Below are positions 27,532 to 36,311 of a stretch of DNA of 64,000 nucleotides, in pieces (position 1 is the stretch's first letter; every line of letters starts with the position of its first letter). The notes beneath the pieces were generated by a model, which ran no database searches, had not been told where the DNA came from, and worked only from the letters and a program-made list of their open reading frames with translations. This stretch comes from Albibacterium bauzanense (GTDB taxonomy: Bacteria > Bacteroidota > Bacteroidia > Sphingobacteriales > Sphingobacteriaceae), in contig NZ_SMGO01000001.1 in assembly GCF_004339765.1 (NCBI RefSeq), positions 496,001 through 560,000 on the forward strand. Reading direction: 5' to 3'. The position numbers were made by a program, and so were the translations under genes.

Positions 27532-28122
27532 ATGAGCCTGAACACTATCCTAGAAATCATATCCGTAATCTTTGGTATTTTGTATTTGACCTTAATGATT
27601 CGGGAAAATATATGGTGTTGGATATTCGGCATCCTTGCATCTGCTATCACTGTATATTTATATGTGCATGTAACTCTTTATCTGGAAGCTGGATTAAATA
27701 TTTATTATATCCTTGCAGGCTTCTATGGATGGACTTACTGGTATCAACATCAAAATAAGGAAGCTATCAGTGGAAAAACTAATGTACCGATCCGCACCTG
27801 GAAGCTTGGCAATCATGTAATAGCTATTGTTACAAGTGGAATATTAAGTGTTGTATTAGGAATAATAATGCATCAATACACTGATTCAGAAAGACCTTAT
27901 ATAGATGCCACAATCACTGTTTTCAGCTTTGTAGCAACCTATATGGAAGCGAGAAAAGTGTTATCTACCTGGCATTATTGGTTTTTATTAAATGCAGCAT
28001 CTATTTTCCTGCAGATAGACCGGGGCTTATATTTCTTTGCAATTCTTTCTGTATTCTATACAATTATGAGCGTGTATGGATTTAAACGCTGGAAGAAAAC
28101 TCTTATATCTCAAAGCGCTTAG
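27532..28122 (+). CDS. pnuC: Nicotinamide riboside/mononucleotide transporter PnuC
   Basis: About 196 residues from the ATG at 27532 (MSLNTILEI); an in-frame ATG at 27523 would add three residues. It has seven predicted membrane segments and the PnuC signatures WCWIFGILASAI, AGFYGWTYWYQ and WHYWFLLNAASI. It imports nicotinamide riboside or a related vitamin precursor across the inner membrane. No TPP or NAD riboswitch is visible in the short leader, so substrate specificity (NR versus thiamine) is not proven. A hairpin follows at 28134-28167. Confidence 0.9.
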   Translation: MSLNTILEIISVIFGILYLTLMIRENIWCWIFGILASAITVYLYVHVTLYLEAGLNIYYILAGFYGWTYWYQHQNKEAISGKTNVPIRTWKLGNHVIAIVTSGILSVVLGIIMHQYTDSERPYIDATITVFSFVATYMEARKVLSTWHYWFLLNAASIFLQIDRGLYFFAILSVFYTIMSVYGFKRWKKTLISQSA

Positions 28123-28133
28123 TGCAAACAAAA

Positions 28134-28167
28134 AAATCCGTGGATATATAAATATACCCACGGATTT
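28134..28167. terminator. Bidirectional terminator between pnuC and asnB
   Basis: AAATCCGTGG (28134-28143) pairs with CCACGGATTT (28158-28167), with A-rich DNA on the left and additional AT pairing in the loop. It lies between convergent pnuC and asnB. Confidence 0.8.
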
Positions 28168-28216
28168 AAATCAAAGCTATTATACTATACCTCTAACAAT
28201 CAGATAAGAAGATAGT

Positions 28217-29899
28217 TTATTCAACAGATAATTTTGTATAACTCTCTTGATGAACAGAACCAACGGCTCTTCCCGAAGGATCATTCTGGTTAAGGAATGA
28301 CTCATCCCATGCTAACGCTTCAGGTGAACTACAAGCTACTGAAGGCACTGAAGGTACAGTAAGAGCTGCAGAATCTGAAGGGAAATGTTCCTGGAAAATA
28401 CTTCTATATAAATACTCTTCCTTATTTCTTGGAGGATTGATTGGGAATTTCTTATATGCATCGGCCAACTCCTGATCACTTACTTTTGTTTCAGCTTGTT
28501 CTTTTAAAGTGTCAATCCAGCTATACCCTACTCCATCAGAGAATTGTTCTTTTTGACGCCAAACGATACTTTCTGGTAAATAATCTTCGAATGCTTTTCG
28601 AACGATCCACTTCTCAATACGACCTTCTCCAATCATTTTATCTTTTGGATTTAAGCGCATTGCGATATCCATAAACTCCTTATCTAAGAAAGGAACACGA
28701 CCTTCAATACCCCAGGCTGCTAACGATTTATTCGCTCTTAAGCAATCATATAAATGCAGTTTGCTGAGCTTTCTTACAGTCTCTTCATGAAATTCCTTAG
28801 CATTTGGTGCTTTGTGGAAATATAAATATCCTCCAAACAACTCATCCGATCCCTCTCCTGATAATACCATCTTGATACCCATTGACTTGATAACTCGCGC
28901 CAATAAGTACATTGGAGTAGATGCACGGATTGTAGTAACGTCGTATGTTTCTAAATGATAGATAACATCACGTATTGCATCTAAACCTTCTTGAATACTA
29001 AAGTTTATTTCATGATGCACAGTACCTATATGGTCTGCTGCTTTTCTTGCTGCAATTAAATCCGGAGAACCGTGTAAACCAACTGCAAAAGAGTGCAATT
29101 GAGGATACCAAGCACTTTCCTGATCATTAGATTCTATACGCTTAGATGCAAACAATTTAGTAACCGCCGCAATAACTGAAGAATCTAATCCACCTGATAA
29201 TAAAACACCATAAGGAACATCCGACATCAATTGACGATGAACAGCTGCTTCCAAACCTAAACGTAAGGTTTCGATATCAGATTCATTGTCTTTTATGTTT
29301 TCGTAAGACTCCCAGTCTCTCTTATACCATTGTTGAAACTGTTGTCCATCTTTACTATAAATATAATGTCCGGGTTTAAAAGTTTCAATCGTTGTACAAA
29401 CTCCTTCTAATGCCTTCAATTCAGATGCAACATAAAATGTTCCTTGATCATCCCATCCGATATACAATGGCACGATACCAATATGATCTCTTGCAATGAA
29501 ATATGCATCTTTTTCAATATCATAAATTGCAAAAGCAAAAATACCATTCAGTTCATCCAAAAAGGTCGGACCTTTTTCCTGGTAAAGAGCCAAAAGTATT
29601 TCACTATCAGTTTCTGTTTTAAAATCATATTCAGGAAACTGTGCGCGAAGCTCTTGGTGATTGTATATCTCGCCATTGACAGCTAAAACAAGCTTTCCAT
29701 CTGTACTATATAAAGGTTGATTACCTGATTTAGGATCAACAATTGCTAAACGTTCATGAGAAAGGATTGCATTTTCGTTACTAAATATTCCAGACCAATC
29801 TGGTCCGCGATGACGAATCTTTTTTGACATTTTAAGAACGCGAGTTCTTAGCTCAGGCGAACGACCTTTTAAATCAAAAGCTCCAATGATACCACACAT
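28217..29899 (-). CDS. asnB: Asparagine synthase B (glutamine-hydrolysing)
   Basis: 560 residues. The N-terminal Ntn amidotransferase domain begins MCGIIGAFD with nucleophile Cys2. The C-terminal synthetase domain has the pyrophosphate loop LLSGGLDSS (near residue 234) and GSDELFGGYLYF. It makes asparagine from aspartate, glutamine and ATP. The length and N-terminus match the E. coli AsnB type rather than the longer Gram-positive forms. The promoter is predicted at 29947-29978. Secure. Confidence 0.96.
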   Translation of the reverse strand: MCGIIGAFDLKGRSPELRTRVLKMSKKIRHRGPDWSGIFSNENAILSHERLAIVDPKSGNQPLYSTDGKLVLAVNGEIYNHQELRAQFPEYDFKTETDSEILLALYQEKGPTFLDELNGIFAFAIYDIEKDAYFIARDHIGIVPLYIGWDDQGTFYVASELKALEGVCTTIETFKPGHYIYSKDGQQFQQWYKRDWESYENIKDNESDIETLRLGLEAAVHRQLMSDVPYGVLLSGGLDSSVIAAVTKLFASKRIESNDQESAWYPQLHSFAVGLHGSPDLIAARKAADHIGTVHHEINFSIQEGLDAIRDVIYHLETYDVTTIRASTPMYLLARVIKSMGIKMVLSGEGSDELFGGYLYFHKAPNAKEFHEETVRKLSKLHLYDCLRANKSLAAWGIEGRVPFLDKEFMDIAMRLNPKDKMIGEGRIEKWIVRKAFEDYLPESIVWRQKEQFSDGVGYSWIDTLKEQAETKVSDQELADAYKKFPINPPRNKEEYLYRSIFQEHFPSDSAALTVPSVPSVACSSPEALAWDESFLNQNDPSGRAVGSVHQESYTKLSVE

Positions 29900-29946
29900 A
29901 TAAAATCTTTTTTATGTTCTTTACCTAATATTTATAAATTTCAAAA

Positions 29947-29978
29947 CAAAGATACCATATTATTATTGAAATTATCAA
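29947..29978 (-). promoter_or_regulatory. Predicted promoter of asnB
   Basis: Minus strand: TTG (29978-29976), a 21-bp spacer, then TATCTTTG (29954-29947). The leader would be about 40 nt. Confidence 0.55.
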
Positions 29979-30078
29979 ACAAAAGATAAATTAAATATGG
30001 AATTAACAATAAACAAATACTTTCTTTATAAAAGTGATTAATTATTAAACCAATATTTGTGAATTTAATTTTCAAAAC

Positions 30079-30120
30079 TATACACCTCCCGCTTCTTATC
30101 TAAGATGCTGGAGGTGTATA
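30079..30120 (-). terminator. Hairpin downstream of the cupredoxin gene
   Basis: TATACACCTCC (30079-30089) pairs with GGAGGTGTATA (30110-30120), and the loop contains a further small stem (CTTA/TAAG). It lies 22 bp after the stop at 30143. The T-tract on the minus strand is weak. Confidence 0.6.
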
Positions 30121-30142
30121 AGGAATAATTTTTTATTAAAAT

Positions 30143-30757
30143 TTACTGAGTAACAGTAATTACACCTTTCATAATAATATAATGCCCGGGGAAAGAGCAT
30201 ATGAAAGGATAGCTGCCTGGTTTGCTAGGAGCATTGAAATAAATGGTTTCTGATTTATTAGGATCGATAATAGAAGTATATTCTAAAACCTTAGGTGTAC
30301 TTGGAACGTAATCCATTTCTGCACCTTTAGCTCCTAATTTTAAAGCCAACTGACCCACTTCTGTTCCAGCCCCAATATCAGTCAGAACAAAGTTATGTGG
30401 CATTACATCTTTATTGTTAAAAGTTAACTTTACTTTGCTTCCAGCCTTAACTGAAATTGCAGCGGCATCAAACTTCAGTCCGGGTAAGGTACCCAAAGCA
30501 ATTGTTTTATCAACCACACCTTTCCAGCTCGCGGGCATCGTGGTTACACGCTTTGCAGCGTCGTCTGCACTTCTCACTGCTTTTGCAGCAGGAACATCTG
30601 TCATAGAAACATGGTTCATTGCCATATGATCATGACTCATAGGCTTTTCAATATTACTTGCCATTGCATTTGAATTGGCAAGTGAAATTGAGTTTTGGGA
30701 AAAAGCATATTGTGCACATAATATCCCGCACAACAATAGCATAATGTTCTTTGTCAT
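30143..30757 (-). CDS. Plastocyanin/azurin-like type 1 copper protein
   Basis: About 204 residues from the ATG at 30757, which gives a clean signal peptide (MTKNIMLLLCGILCAQYAFSQ). After a His/Met-rich linker (HDHMAMNHVSM), the C-terminal cupredoxin domain holds the expected copper ligands: His in VMPHNFV, then Cys, His and Met in YPFICSFPGHYIIMKG. It is probably a periplasmic electron carrier or copper-binding protein. No oxidase is adjacent. The linker could bind copper as well. Confidence 0.88.
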   Translation of the reverse strand: MTKNIMLLLCGILCAQYAFSQNSISLANSNAMASNIEKPMSHDHMAMNHVSMTDVPAAKAVRSADDAAKRVTTMPASWKGVVDKTIALGTLPGLKFDAAAISVKAGSKVKLTFNNKDVMPHNFVLTDIGAGTEVGQLALKLGAKGAEMDYVPSTPKVLEYTSIIDPNKSETIYFNAPSKPGSYPFICSFPGHYIIMKGVITVTQ

Positions 30758-30842
30758 ATAATTTAGTTGTTTATTAATCGTACGCAAATTAATAATTTCA
30801 TTCAACAAATAAATAACTTTTTATAAAAGTTGAATGTTAAAA

Positions 30843-31106
30843 TTACTTTCTTAATCCACCACCAGGTCTTTCATTTTCTTCTCCGTCCTGTTTTGTGGGA
30901 TTAGGGTTCTTTAAGGCATCTTCATCAATAATTAAAATATCATCATCCATTTGATTTCCTAATTCGATATCGTCAAAACTACTTAAGGCATCTTCCAATA
31001 TATCTCCTTTCAAGATATCCTGATCTTCATCTTTCTGATTGCCTTTAACCCTGCTTTTATTTTGCGGATACGTTGTTTTATTCTTCTTTTCTATTTTATC
31101 CTTCAT
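30843..31106 (-). CDS. Hypothetical small hydrophilic acidic protein
   Basis: 87 residues with no signal peptide or membrane segment. Basic N-terminal third (KDKIEKKNKTTYPQNKSR), acidic middle (ALSSFDDIELGNQMDDDILI) and a Gly-rich end (ERPGGGLRK). It looks largely disordered. I do not recognise the family. Its codon use resembles its neighbours and it starts with a good ATG, so it is probably a real gene. It lies between the cupredoxin and purU, each with its own apparent control region. Confidence 0.6.
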   Translation of the reverse strand: MKDKIEKKNKTTYPQNKSRVKGNQKDEDQDILKGDILEDALSSFDDIELGNQMDDDILIIDEDALKNPNPTKQDGEENERPGGGLRK

Positions 31107-31237
31107 GTTATTTTTTAAATCAGAACATCTATCTAAGAGTTATTGTTTAAACGGATGCCTAACCAAAAGGTTTAAATGAATGCTTAACTAAAAATAGAAT
31201 TCATAAATTAAAACAACTTAAATTATATATACAGTCA

Positions 31238-32077
31238 CTAATCAAACACAATGGTTTTATTACCTGTAATAAATACTCGATCTTCAAGAACCAAGGCTAT
31301 CGCTTTACTCAGTACCGCCATCTCAACTTCTTTCCCGGCAATTCTCATCTGCGAAACACCGTAATTATGATTGATATGAATGATCTGTTGCTTAATGATA
31401 GGCCCCTCATCTAAATCGCCCGTTACAAAATGCGCAGTAGCGCCAATGATTTTAACACCTCGTTCAAAAGCCTTTCTATAAGGATTGGCACCTATAAAGG
31501 CAGGTAAAAATGAATGATGGATATTGATTATTTTACCTTCATAATGCGTTATAAATTCGGGCGATAATATCCTCATAAACTTTGCTAGAATTAAATAATC
31601 AGGCCGATAGTTTGATAACGTATATAGGATTTCACCTTCAAACTCCTCTTTACTTTTACCTTCATGTGAAATATAGTAGAAAGGAAGTGAAAAACGCTCT
31701 GTGATAGATCTTAAGTATTCATGATTTCCAATAACACATTGTATTTCTGCACCTAAGGTATCAAAGAAGTTCCGCATTAATATATCGCCTAAACAGTGAT
31801 ATTCTTTTGTGACAAATATGGCTATCTTCTTTCGTTTACTAGGGTTTATTGTGATAATAGCTTGCTCAGGAAGAGCATCTTTTAATTCATTATAAAGATG
31901 TTCACTATCTTTTGGTGAACCATTGCATTCAATGCGGGCAAAAAAACGTGAAGAAAGTTCATCAACAAACTCCCTCATACTAATAATATTCAGATGTTGC
32001 GAAGCAAGGATTTGCGTAACCGAAGTAACCAATCCAATACTATCTTTACATTGGATCAGAATTAAAGTACTTTCCAT
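31238..32077 (-). CDS. purU: Formyltetrahydrofolate deformylase
   Basis: Hydrolyses 10-formyl-THF to formate and THF, balancing one-carbon pools. 279 residues: an N-terminal ACT domain (about 5-80; LIQCKDSIGLVTSVTQIL) and a C-terminal formyltransferase-type domain. The latter has HHSFLPAFIGANPYRKAFERG (near residues 190-211) and the catalytic Asp in TGDLDEGPII. Length and architecture match PurU rather than PurN or Fmt. Secure. Confidence 0.95.
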   Translation of the reverse strand: MESTLILIQCKDSIGLVTSVTQILASQHLNIISMREFVDELSSRFFARIECNGSPKDSEHLYNELKDALPEQAIITINPSKRKKIAIFVTKEYHCLGDILMRNFFDTLGAEIQCVIGNHEYLRSITERFSLPFYYISHEGKSKEEFEGEILYTLSNYRPDYLILAKFMRILSPEFITHYEGKIINIHHSFLPAFIGANPYRKAFERGVKIIGATAHFVTGDLDEGPIIKQQIIHINHNYGVSQMRIAGKEVEMAVLSKAIALVLEDRVFITGNKTIVFD

Positions 32078-32264
32078 TCTATTCTATAAAAACAAAGTGT
32101 TATGCTTTTAGTAATTCTATTGAGATTTTGAAAAACGAACAATCATGTTCTGTTTCATTCGCAATATTACATTAATATTTTTATTTTTAAGTTCTAAGCA
32201 TCAAACTTATTTACTCCTATTTTGTTATACCAATTCAAATTTTAAAGAACTCAATTTGAAAACT

Positions 32265-32738
32265 ATGAAATCAAACATTGGTATTACGCAAGAAAACCTA
32301 GCGAAGGTTGCCCATTCGCTTAACGTACTTTTAGCAGATGAAACGATATTGTATATCAAAACAAGGAATGCACATTGGAATGTGGAAGACCCGAATTTTC
32401 ATGCACTGCATTTATTTCTAGAAGAGCAATACGGAATATTGGCTCAAATAATTGACGATATAGCTGAACGAATCCGCTCATTAGGGCACTATGCAGAGGC
32501 TACTTTGAAAGGTTATTTAGAATTGACGCATCTCACTGAGAAAAAAAGCAAAAAGAATGATGGTCCTGGCTATTTGAAAGAACTATTAGATGACCATGAA
32601 GCTATTATTAAAGAATTACGAGGTAATATTCCTGTTTATGATGAAGATTGGAATGATGTAGGTTCAAGCGATTTTATAACCGGTATACTTCAAACTCATG
32701 AAAAGATTGCCTGGATGCTGAGGTCACATCTAAAATAA
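32265..32738 (+). CDS. dps: Dps family DNA-binding ferritin-like protein
   Basis: About 157 residues from the ATG at 32265; the open frame continues upstream but the extra hydrophobic stretch is not part of the family. The four-helix ferroxidase pattern is visible: KTRNAHWNVEDPNFHALHLFLEE (inter-subunit site His and Asp/Glu), then DDIAERIRSLGHYAEATL. It protects DNA and stores iron under oxidative stress in stationary phase. Single gene. Confidence 0.92.
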   Translation: MKSNIGITQENLAKVAHSLNVLLADETILYIKTRNAHWNVEDPNFHALHLFLEEQYGILAQIIDDIAERIRSLGHYAEATLKGYLELTHLTEKKSKKNDGPGYLKELLDDHEAIIKELRGNIPVYDEDWNDVGSSDFITGILQTHEKIAWMLRSHLK

Positions 32739-32789
32739 TATTACATTTATGGTAAGTAGATTTTATGGCTCTGTTATATTATCTACTTA

Positions 32790-33950
32790 TTATATTTTTG
32801 CCCTTGTAGATAATACGATTATAAAAGAACCCATAAGAGCAATAAAAACAAATGCAATTCTAAGTGTAAATGCTCCAGAAAGGAACCCAATTAACGGTGG
32901 ACCAATTAAGAAACCTACAAATCCAATTGTTGAAACTGCTGCAATAGCAACACCTGGCGACATCGTTGTCGATTTTCCAGCTACACTATATACCATTGGC
33001 ACAACCGAAGACACCCCTGCTCCTACAAGTAAAAACCCAGCTATAGCAGTATATAATGTTGGAAAAATAACAGCTATAAGTAAACCTGTTACTGTAAGAG
33101 TACCACTAACCTGTAAGGTCCTTTTCAATCCGAAACGTTCGGCAAAACTATCAGCAACAAAACGACCCAAAGCCATTGTACACATAAAAGCAGTATACCC
33201 TGCTGCTATCCATGCTTTTTCTGCTAAAACTATCTTCTTAAAATAAATTACACTCCAATCAAACATTGCACCTTCACAAACCATTGAGCAAAATGCAATT
33301 AATCCCAGAATCATCAATGACTTATCTGGTATAACAAAAGCAGGACTGGCACTTGCTGAATTATGATCATCATTTAAATATCGCCAGCAAATAACAACCG
33401 AGATGATAGTAATAGTGGCGATAATCATAAAATGTGGTGCCGGCAGTATTTCCTTACCAATCATAAATGTACCGATAAGTGCTCCTACAAATCCTGCTAA
33501 ACTCCACAAACCATGAAACGATGCCATGATGGGTCTGCCATACAAGGCTTCGGTCACTACTGCCTGCGTATTAACAGAAATATTAGTTGCATTACTTGCG
33601 AAACCAAAAATGACTAAACAAATAACGAGTTGATATGTCTGATTTACAGCACCTAAACTAACAAGTGCTAAACCATAGATTATGAGAGCAATGGTCAATA
33701 ATCTACGGCTTCCTATCCTTGATACTGCCCAACCAGATAAAGGCAGAGACAGCATTAAACCTACTGGCAAAGCAAACAATACACCTCCTAGCTCTACGTC
33801 AGAAAGCGAGAGTTTTTGTTGTATGGTTGCAATACGCGATGCCCAGCTTGAAAAGCAGAGGCCAGCCATAAAAAACATGGCGGCGACAGCAGTTCGTATA
33901 ATAGTATTTGAATATTTAGAGGTTTTTTGTTGCAACTGAGTTGTGTCCAT
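32790..33950 (-). CDS. MFS transporter
   Basis: 386 residues with twelve predicted membrane segments. The first loop carries the MFS motif A region (GWAVSRIGSRRLL) after SDVELGGVLFALPVGLML. The protein resembles the YbjJ/Fucose-permease-like branch, but no substrate residues are recognisable. An 8-bp inverted repeat (33963-33987) lies just upstream of the start and may be an operator. Substrate unknown. Confidence 0.85.
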   Translation of the reverse strand: MDTTQLQQKTSKYSNTIIRTAVAAMFFMAGLCFSSWASRIATIQQKLSLSDVELGGVLFALPVGLMLSLPLSGWAVSRIGSRRLLTIALIIYGLALVSLGAVNQTYQLVICLVIFGFASNATNISVNTQAVVTEALYGRPIMASFHGLWSLAGFVGALIGTFMIGKEILPAPHFMIIATITIISVVICWRYLNDDHNSASASPAFVIPDKSLMILGLIAFCSMVCEGAMFDWSVIYFKKIVLAEKAWIAAGYTAFMCTMALGRFVADSFAERFGLKRTLQVSGTLTVTGLLIAVIFPTLYTAIAGFLLVGAGVSSVVPMVYSVAGKSTTMSPGVAIAAVSTIGFVGFLIGPPLIGFLSGAFTLRIAFVFIALMGSFIIVLSTRAKI

Positions 33951-33962
33951 AATTGGTATTAG

Positions 33963-33987
33963 AAATCTAATCTACAAATTTAGATTT
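33963..33987. promoter_or_regulatory. Inverted repeat upstream of the MFS gene
   Basis: AAATCTAA (33963-33970) and TTAGATTT (33980-33987) form a perfect 8-bp inverted repeat with a 9-bp spacer, 12 bp before the MFS start codon. A dimeric repressor site is possible; this is inferred from symmetry only. Confidence 0.35.
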
Positions 33988-34020
33988 ATTTCTAATACAT
34001 CAACAACTATGTATTATTAT

Positions 34021-34067
34021 ATTAATAAACAAAGGGTACTAAATGGCTATACCCTTTGTTTATTAAT
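34021..34067 (-). terminator. Terminator of the Pro/Thr-rich secreted protein gene
   Basis: An 18-bp perfect stem (34021-34038 with 34050-34067) and an 11-nt loop, located 4 bp after the stop at 34072. The arms contain AAAGGGTA/TACCCTTT. Confidence 0.8.
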
Positions 34068-34071
34068 ATTT

Positions 34072-34446
34072 TTATCCTATTGGTGCTCCTGTATCAGGTA
34101 CTGGCGAAGGATTGGTTGGAGTATTAGTTCTCGGATAATCTGGTGCATTTGGCTGAGGTTCCGGAGCTGTCCTTGAACCAGGATAAGGACTAGGATTGCT
34201 TGGGGTTGATGGTGGTAACCCATTATTCCTGTTTGTTGTGTCACTAGTCGTCGGATTGTTTGGTGCCGGTGTAATCATATCACTGGTATCTTTGCTACTA
34301 GTGTCTTGCCTGCTTGTATCGGCAGGCATTGTTTTTTGATCTCTATCGTTGTTTCCGTTCAAAGTATCTTGAACTTGAGCGCTTGCATTATTTGCAATGA
34401 AACAAAAAAAGAATGATGCTGCTAAACCAAAGAATAACTTTTTCAT
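34072..34446 (-). CDS. Secreted low-complexity Pro/Thr/Asn-rich protein
   Basis: 124 residues. A signal peptide (MKKLFFGLAASFFFCFIANNASA) precedes a mature part of about 100 residues made almost entirely of Pro, Thr, Asn, Ser and Asp, without predicted secondary structure. It may be a surface or periplasmic linker-like protein. Family not recognised. A terminator follows immediately at 34021-34067. Confidence 0.7.
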   Translation of the reverse strand: MKKLFFGLAASFFFCFIANNASAQVQDTLNGNNDRDQKTMPADTSRQDTSSKDTSDMITPAPNNPTTSDTTNRNNGLPPSTPSNPSPYPGSRTAPEPQPNAPDYPRTNTPTNPSPVPDTGAPIG

Positions 34447-34611
34447 AATGTTGATGTTTAAATTATATTCATATTAACTATAATTCATCAACACTTATTT
34501 GGCTTTTTTAGTTAGTGAAAAATAGAAATACACGTATTTAACCTTATAAACCCGTATTAATTCTATTTTCTCGTAATTTATACGTTCATTCCTCTATTAT
34601 TATTAAATGTG

Positions 34612-35463
34612 TTAACTCAACTTTTCTTTAAAGAGCTGAATAGTTCTTTGCCAGGCAAGTTTAGCAGCAGTCTCGTCATACCTGGTTGGTGAAGTATCAT
34701 TATTAAAGGCATGATTCACACCTTCATATATAAATAATTTATAATCAATATTATTCTTTTTCAGTGCTTCCTCATAAGCAGGGATTCCGGCATTGATGCG
34801 CTCATCTAAACCTCCATAATGCAACATTACACTTGCTTTAATATTTGGAACAGCTTCTGTCTTCGGTTGCGAACCATAATAGGCGACAGCAGCTTGAAGT
34901 TTTGGATCACTTACAGCCAAATTATTGACCAGTCCCCCACCCCAACAAAAACCGATACAGCCAACTTTACCATTTGCGTCTTTACGAGACCGCAAATATT
35001 CTAAGCCCATTAAAAAGTTTTGAAGGTTCTTAGAGGCATCCAACTTACCAAACAATTCCCTGGCTTCATCTTCATTAGCGGGTGTACCTCCAAAAGGCGA
35101 TAAAGCATCTACACCAATAGCAATAAAGCCTTCGGCAGCCACTCGTTTAGTTACATCAATTATATGTGGATTTAAGCCTCTGTTTTCGTGAATAACCAAT
35201 ACGGACCCCAAGTTAGTTTTATCCTTTGGTTTTGCTAAGAATGCTTTCATGGGTCCATCTGTTCCCGGATAGGTTATATTTTCCATTAGAAGCCCTTCCT
35301 CATCAACAGGAGCCGCAGTTGCATAGTTATTTTCTAATAAAGGTAACACTGACAATGCTACAGCTGTACTACCTGTAAGAATAGTTAATTTCCTCATGAA
35401 CTCTTTTCTGCTCAATTGGCTGTGCGTATACTGGTCGTATAAATTAATAATCTTCTGATCCAT
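34612..35463 (-). CDS. Dienelactone hydrolase family protein
   Basis: About 283 residues from the ATG at 35463. An N-terminal helical stretch (MDQKIINLYDQYTHSQLSRK) leads into a hydrophobic segment (RKLTILTGSTAVALSVLPLL), which looks like a Tat-like or anchor signal. The alpha/beta-hydrolase domain follows, with a Cys nucleophile in IGFCWGGG (about residue 170), and the Asp and His expected in GGLDERI and GVNHAFNN. The substrate is unknown. Same Cys-type nucleophile as the hydrolase at 53010. Confidence 0.9.
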   Translation of the reverse strand: MDQKIINLYDQYTHSQLSRKEFMRKLTILTGSTAVALSVLPLLENNYATAAPVDEEGLLMENITYPGTDGPMKAFLAKPKDKTNLGSVLVIHENRGLNPHIIDVTKRVAAEGFIAIGVDALSPFGGTPANEDEARELFGKLDASKNLQNFLMGLEYLRSRKDANGKVGCIGFCWGGGLVNNLAVSDPKLQAAVAYYGSQPKTEAVPNIKASVMLHYGGLDERINAGIPAYEEALKKNNIDYKLFIYEGVNHAFNNDTSPTRYDETAAKLAWQRTIQLFKEKLS

Positions 35464-35616
35464 TGGATTTTGCTTTATAAATGATAGAATAAATATAATA
35501 GTTATCTCACAAAACAAGTGCAACGTAACAATTAAAATACGATTATATAAAAATAAAATAACTGTTTATCAGCAAGTTAAATTCCTACACATGGTTTTTT
35601 TTATATAATATTAAAT

Positions 35617-35640
35617 AATTAATCAAACGATTGATTAATT
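35617..35640. promoter_or_regulatory. Palindromic operator of the TetR efflux operon
   Basis: AATTAATCAA (35617-35626) and TTGATTAATT (35631-35640) are perfect 10-bp arms around ACGA. The right arm overlaps the tetR -7 box, a position where a bound dimer would block RNA polymerase. A TetR autorepressor site is the likely role. Confidence 0.65.
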
Positions 35641-35643
35641 TTG
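35636..35643 (+). promoter_or_regulatory. Predicted -7 box (TAATTTTG) of tetR
   Basis: A perfect TAnnTTTG match 20 bp before the ATG at 35664, overlapping the right half of the palindrome. Confidence 0.6.
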
Positions 35644-35663
35644 CATCCTCAAAAAATAATACC

Positions 35664-36311
35664 ATGGATAAAGAGAAAATTGATAAAAAAGAACGTATTC
35701 TCGACGTTGCTGAAAGGATGTTCTCCGATCTGGGATATGACGGGGCTTCTACCCGCATAATCTCCAAAGAAGCAGGTGTCAATATGGCTATGCTAAACTA
35801 CTATTTTGGATCTAAGGATGGTTTATTTACGGCCGTATTTGAACGTCGTGTATCAACCTTCAGAGCCACCTTACAGAATATTAATAACGAAAACATCACC
35901 TCTTGGGAGAAACTCCAAAGGTGTGTAGATTATTATATAGACCGTATCATTTCTAATAGCTGTTTCCATAAATTAATACACCGCGAATTATCCTTATCAC
36001 AGCGATCAGAACTTACAAAAACCATTATAGATATTCTTTCTAAAAACGTAATAGAAGTAAAAAAGATTATCACAGACGGCATAGATAACGGCAGTTTCAA
36101 GGCCGATATTGATGTTGAAATGGTGATTGCTACCCTATTCGGGACAAAGTATTACATCTTAAACACTCCCCAAATGTCATCTGCTATCTTAGAAAGAGAC
36201 GTAGAGAACGAAAAAGTGATGGAAGAAGAACTTAAACCCCGAATGAAAAGTCACTTAAAAAACTTATTTAAAGCTTACTTACTCAATGAAGACTATAAAA
36301 ATAGCGAATAA
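35664..36311 (+). CDS. TetR-family transcriptional repressor
   Basis: 215 residues from the ATG at 35664; a TTG-initiated extension would overlap the promoter and is rejected. The N-terminal helix-turn-helix ERILDVAERMFSDLGYDGAS ... GVNMAMLNYYFGSKDGLF (about residues 10-55) is typical of TetR. The C-terminal part is the ligand-binding domain. It is the first gene of an efflux operon and overlaps the tolC-like gene by 26 bp. It likely represses the operon until a toxic compound is bound. A palindrome overlaps its promoter. Confidence 0.93.
   Translation: MDKEKIDKKERILDVAERMFSDLGYDGASTRIISKEAGVNMAMLNYYFGSKDGLFTAVFERRVSTFRATLQNINNENITSWEKLQRCVDYYIDRIISNSCFHKLIHRELSLSQRSELTKTIIDILSKNVIEVKKIITDGIDNGSFKADIDVEMVIATLFGTKYYILNTPQMSSAILERDVENEKVMEEELKPRMKSHLKNLFKAYLLNEDYKNSE

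Noticed and set aside
32145-32264. N-terminal extension of Dps
   Set aside because: The upstream in-frame part is hydrophobic and foreign to the family; the ATG at 32265 fits.
32749-33246. 165-residue plus-strand ORF opposite the MFS gene
   Set aside because: It lies entirely within the antisense of a clear MFS gene and has a biased, low-information composition; a shadow frame.
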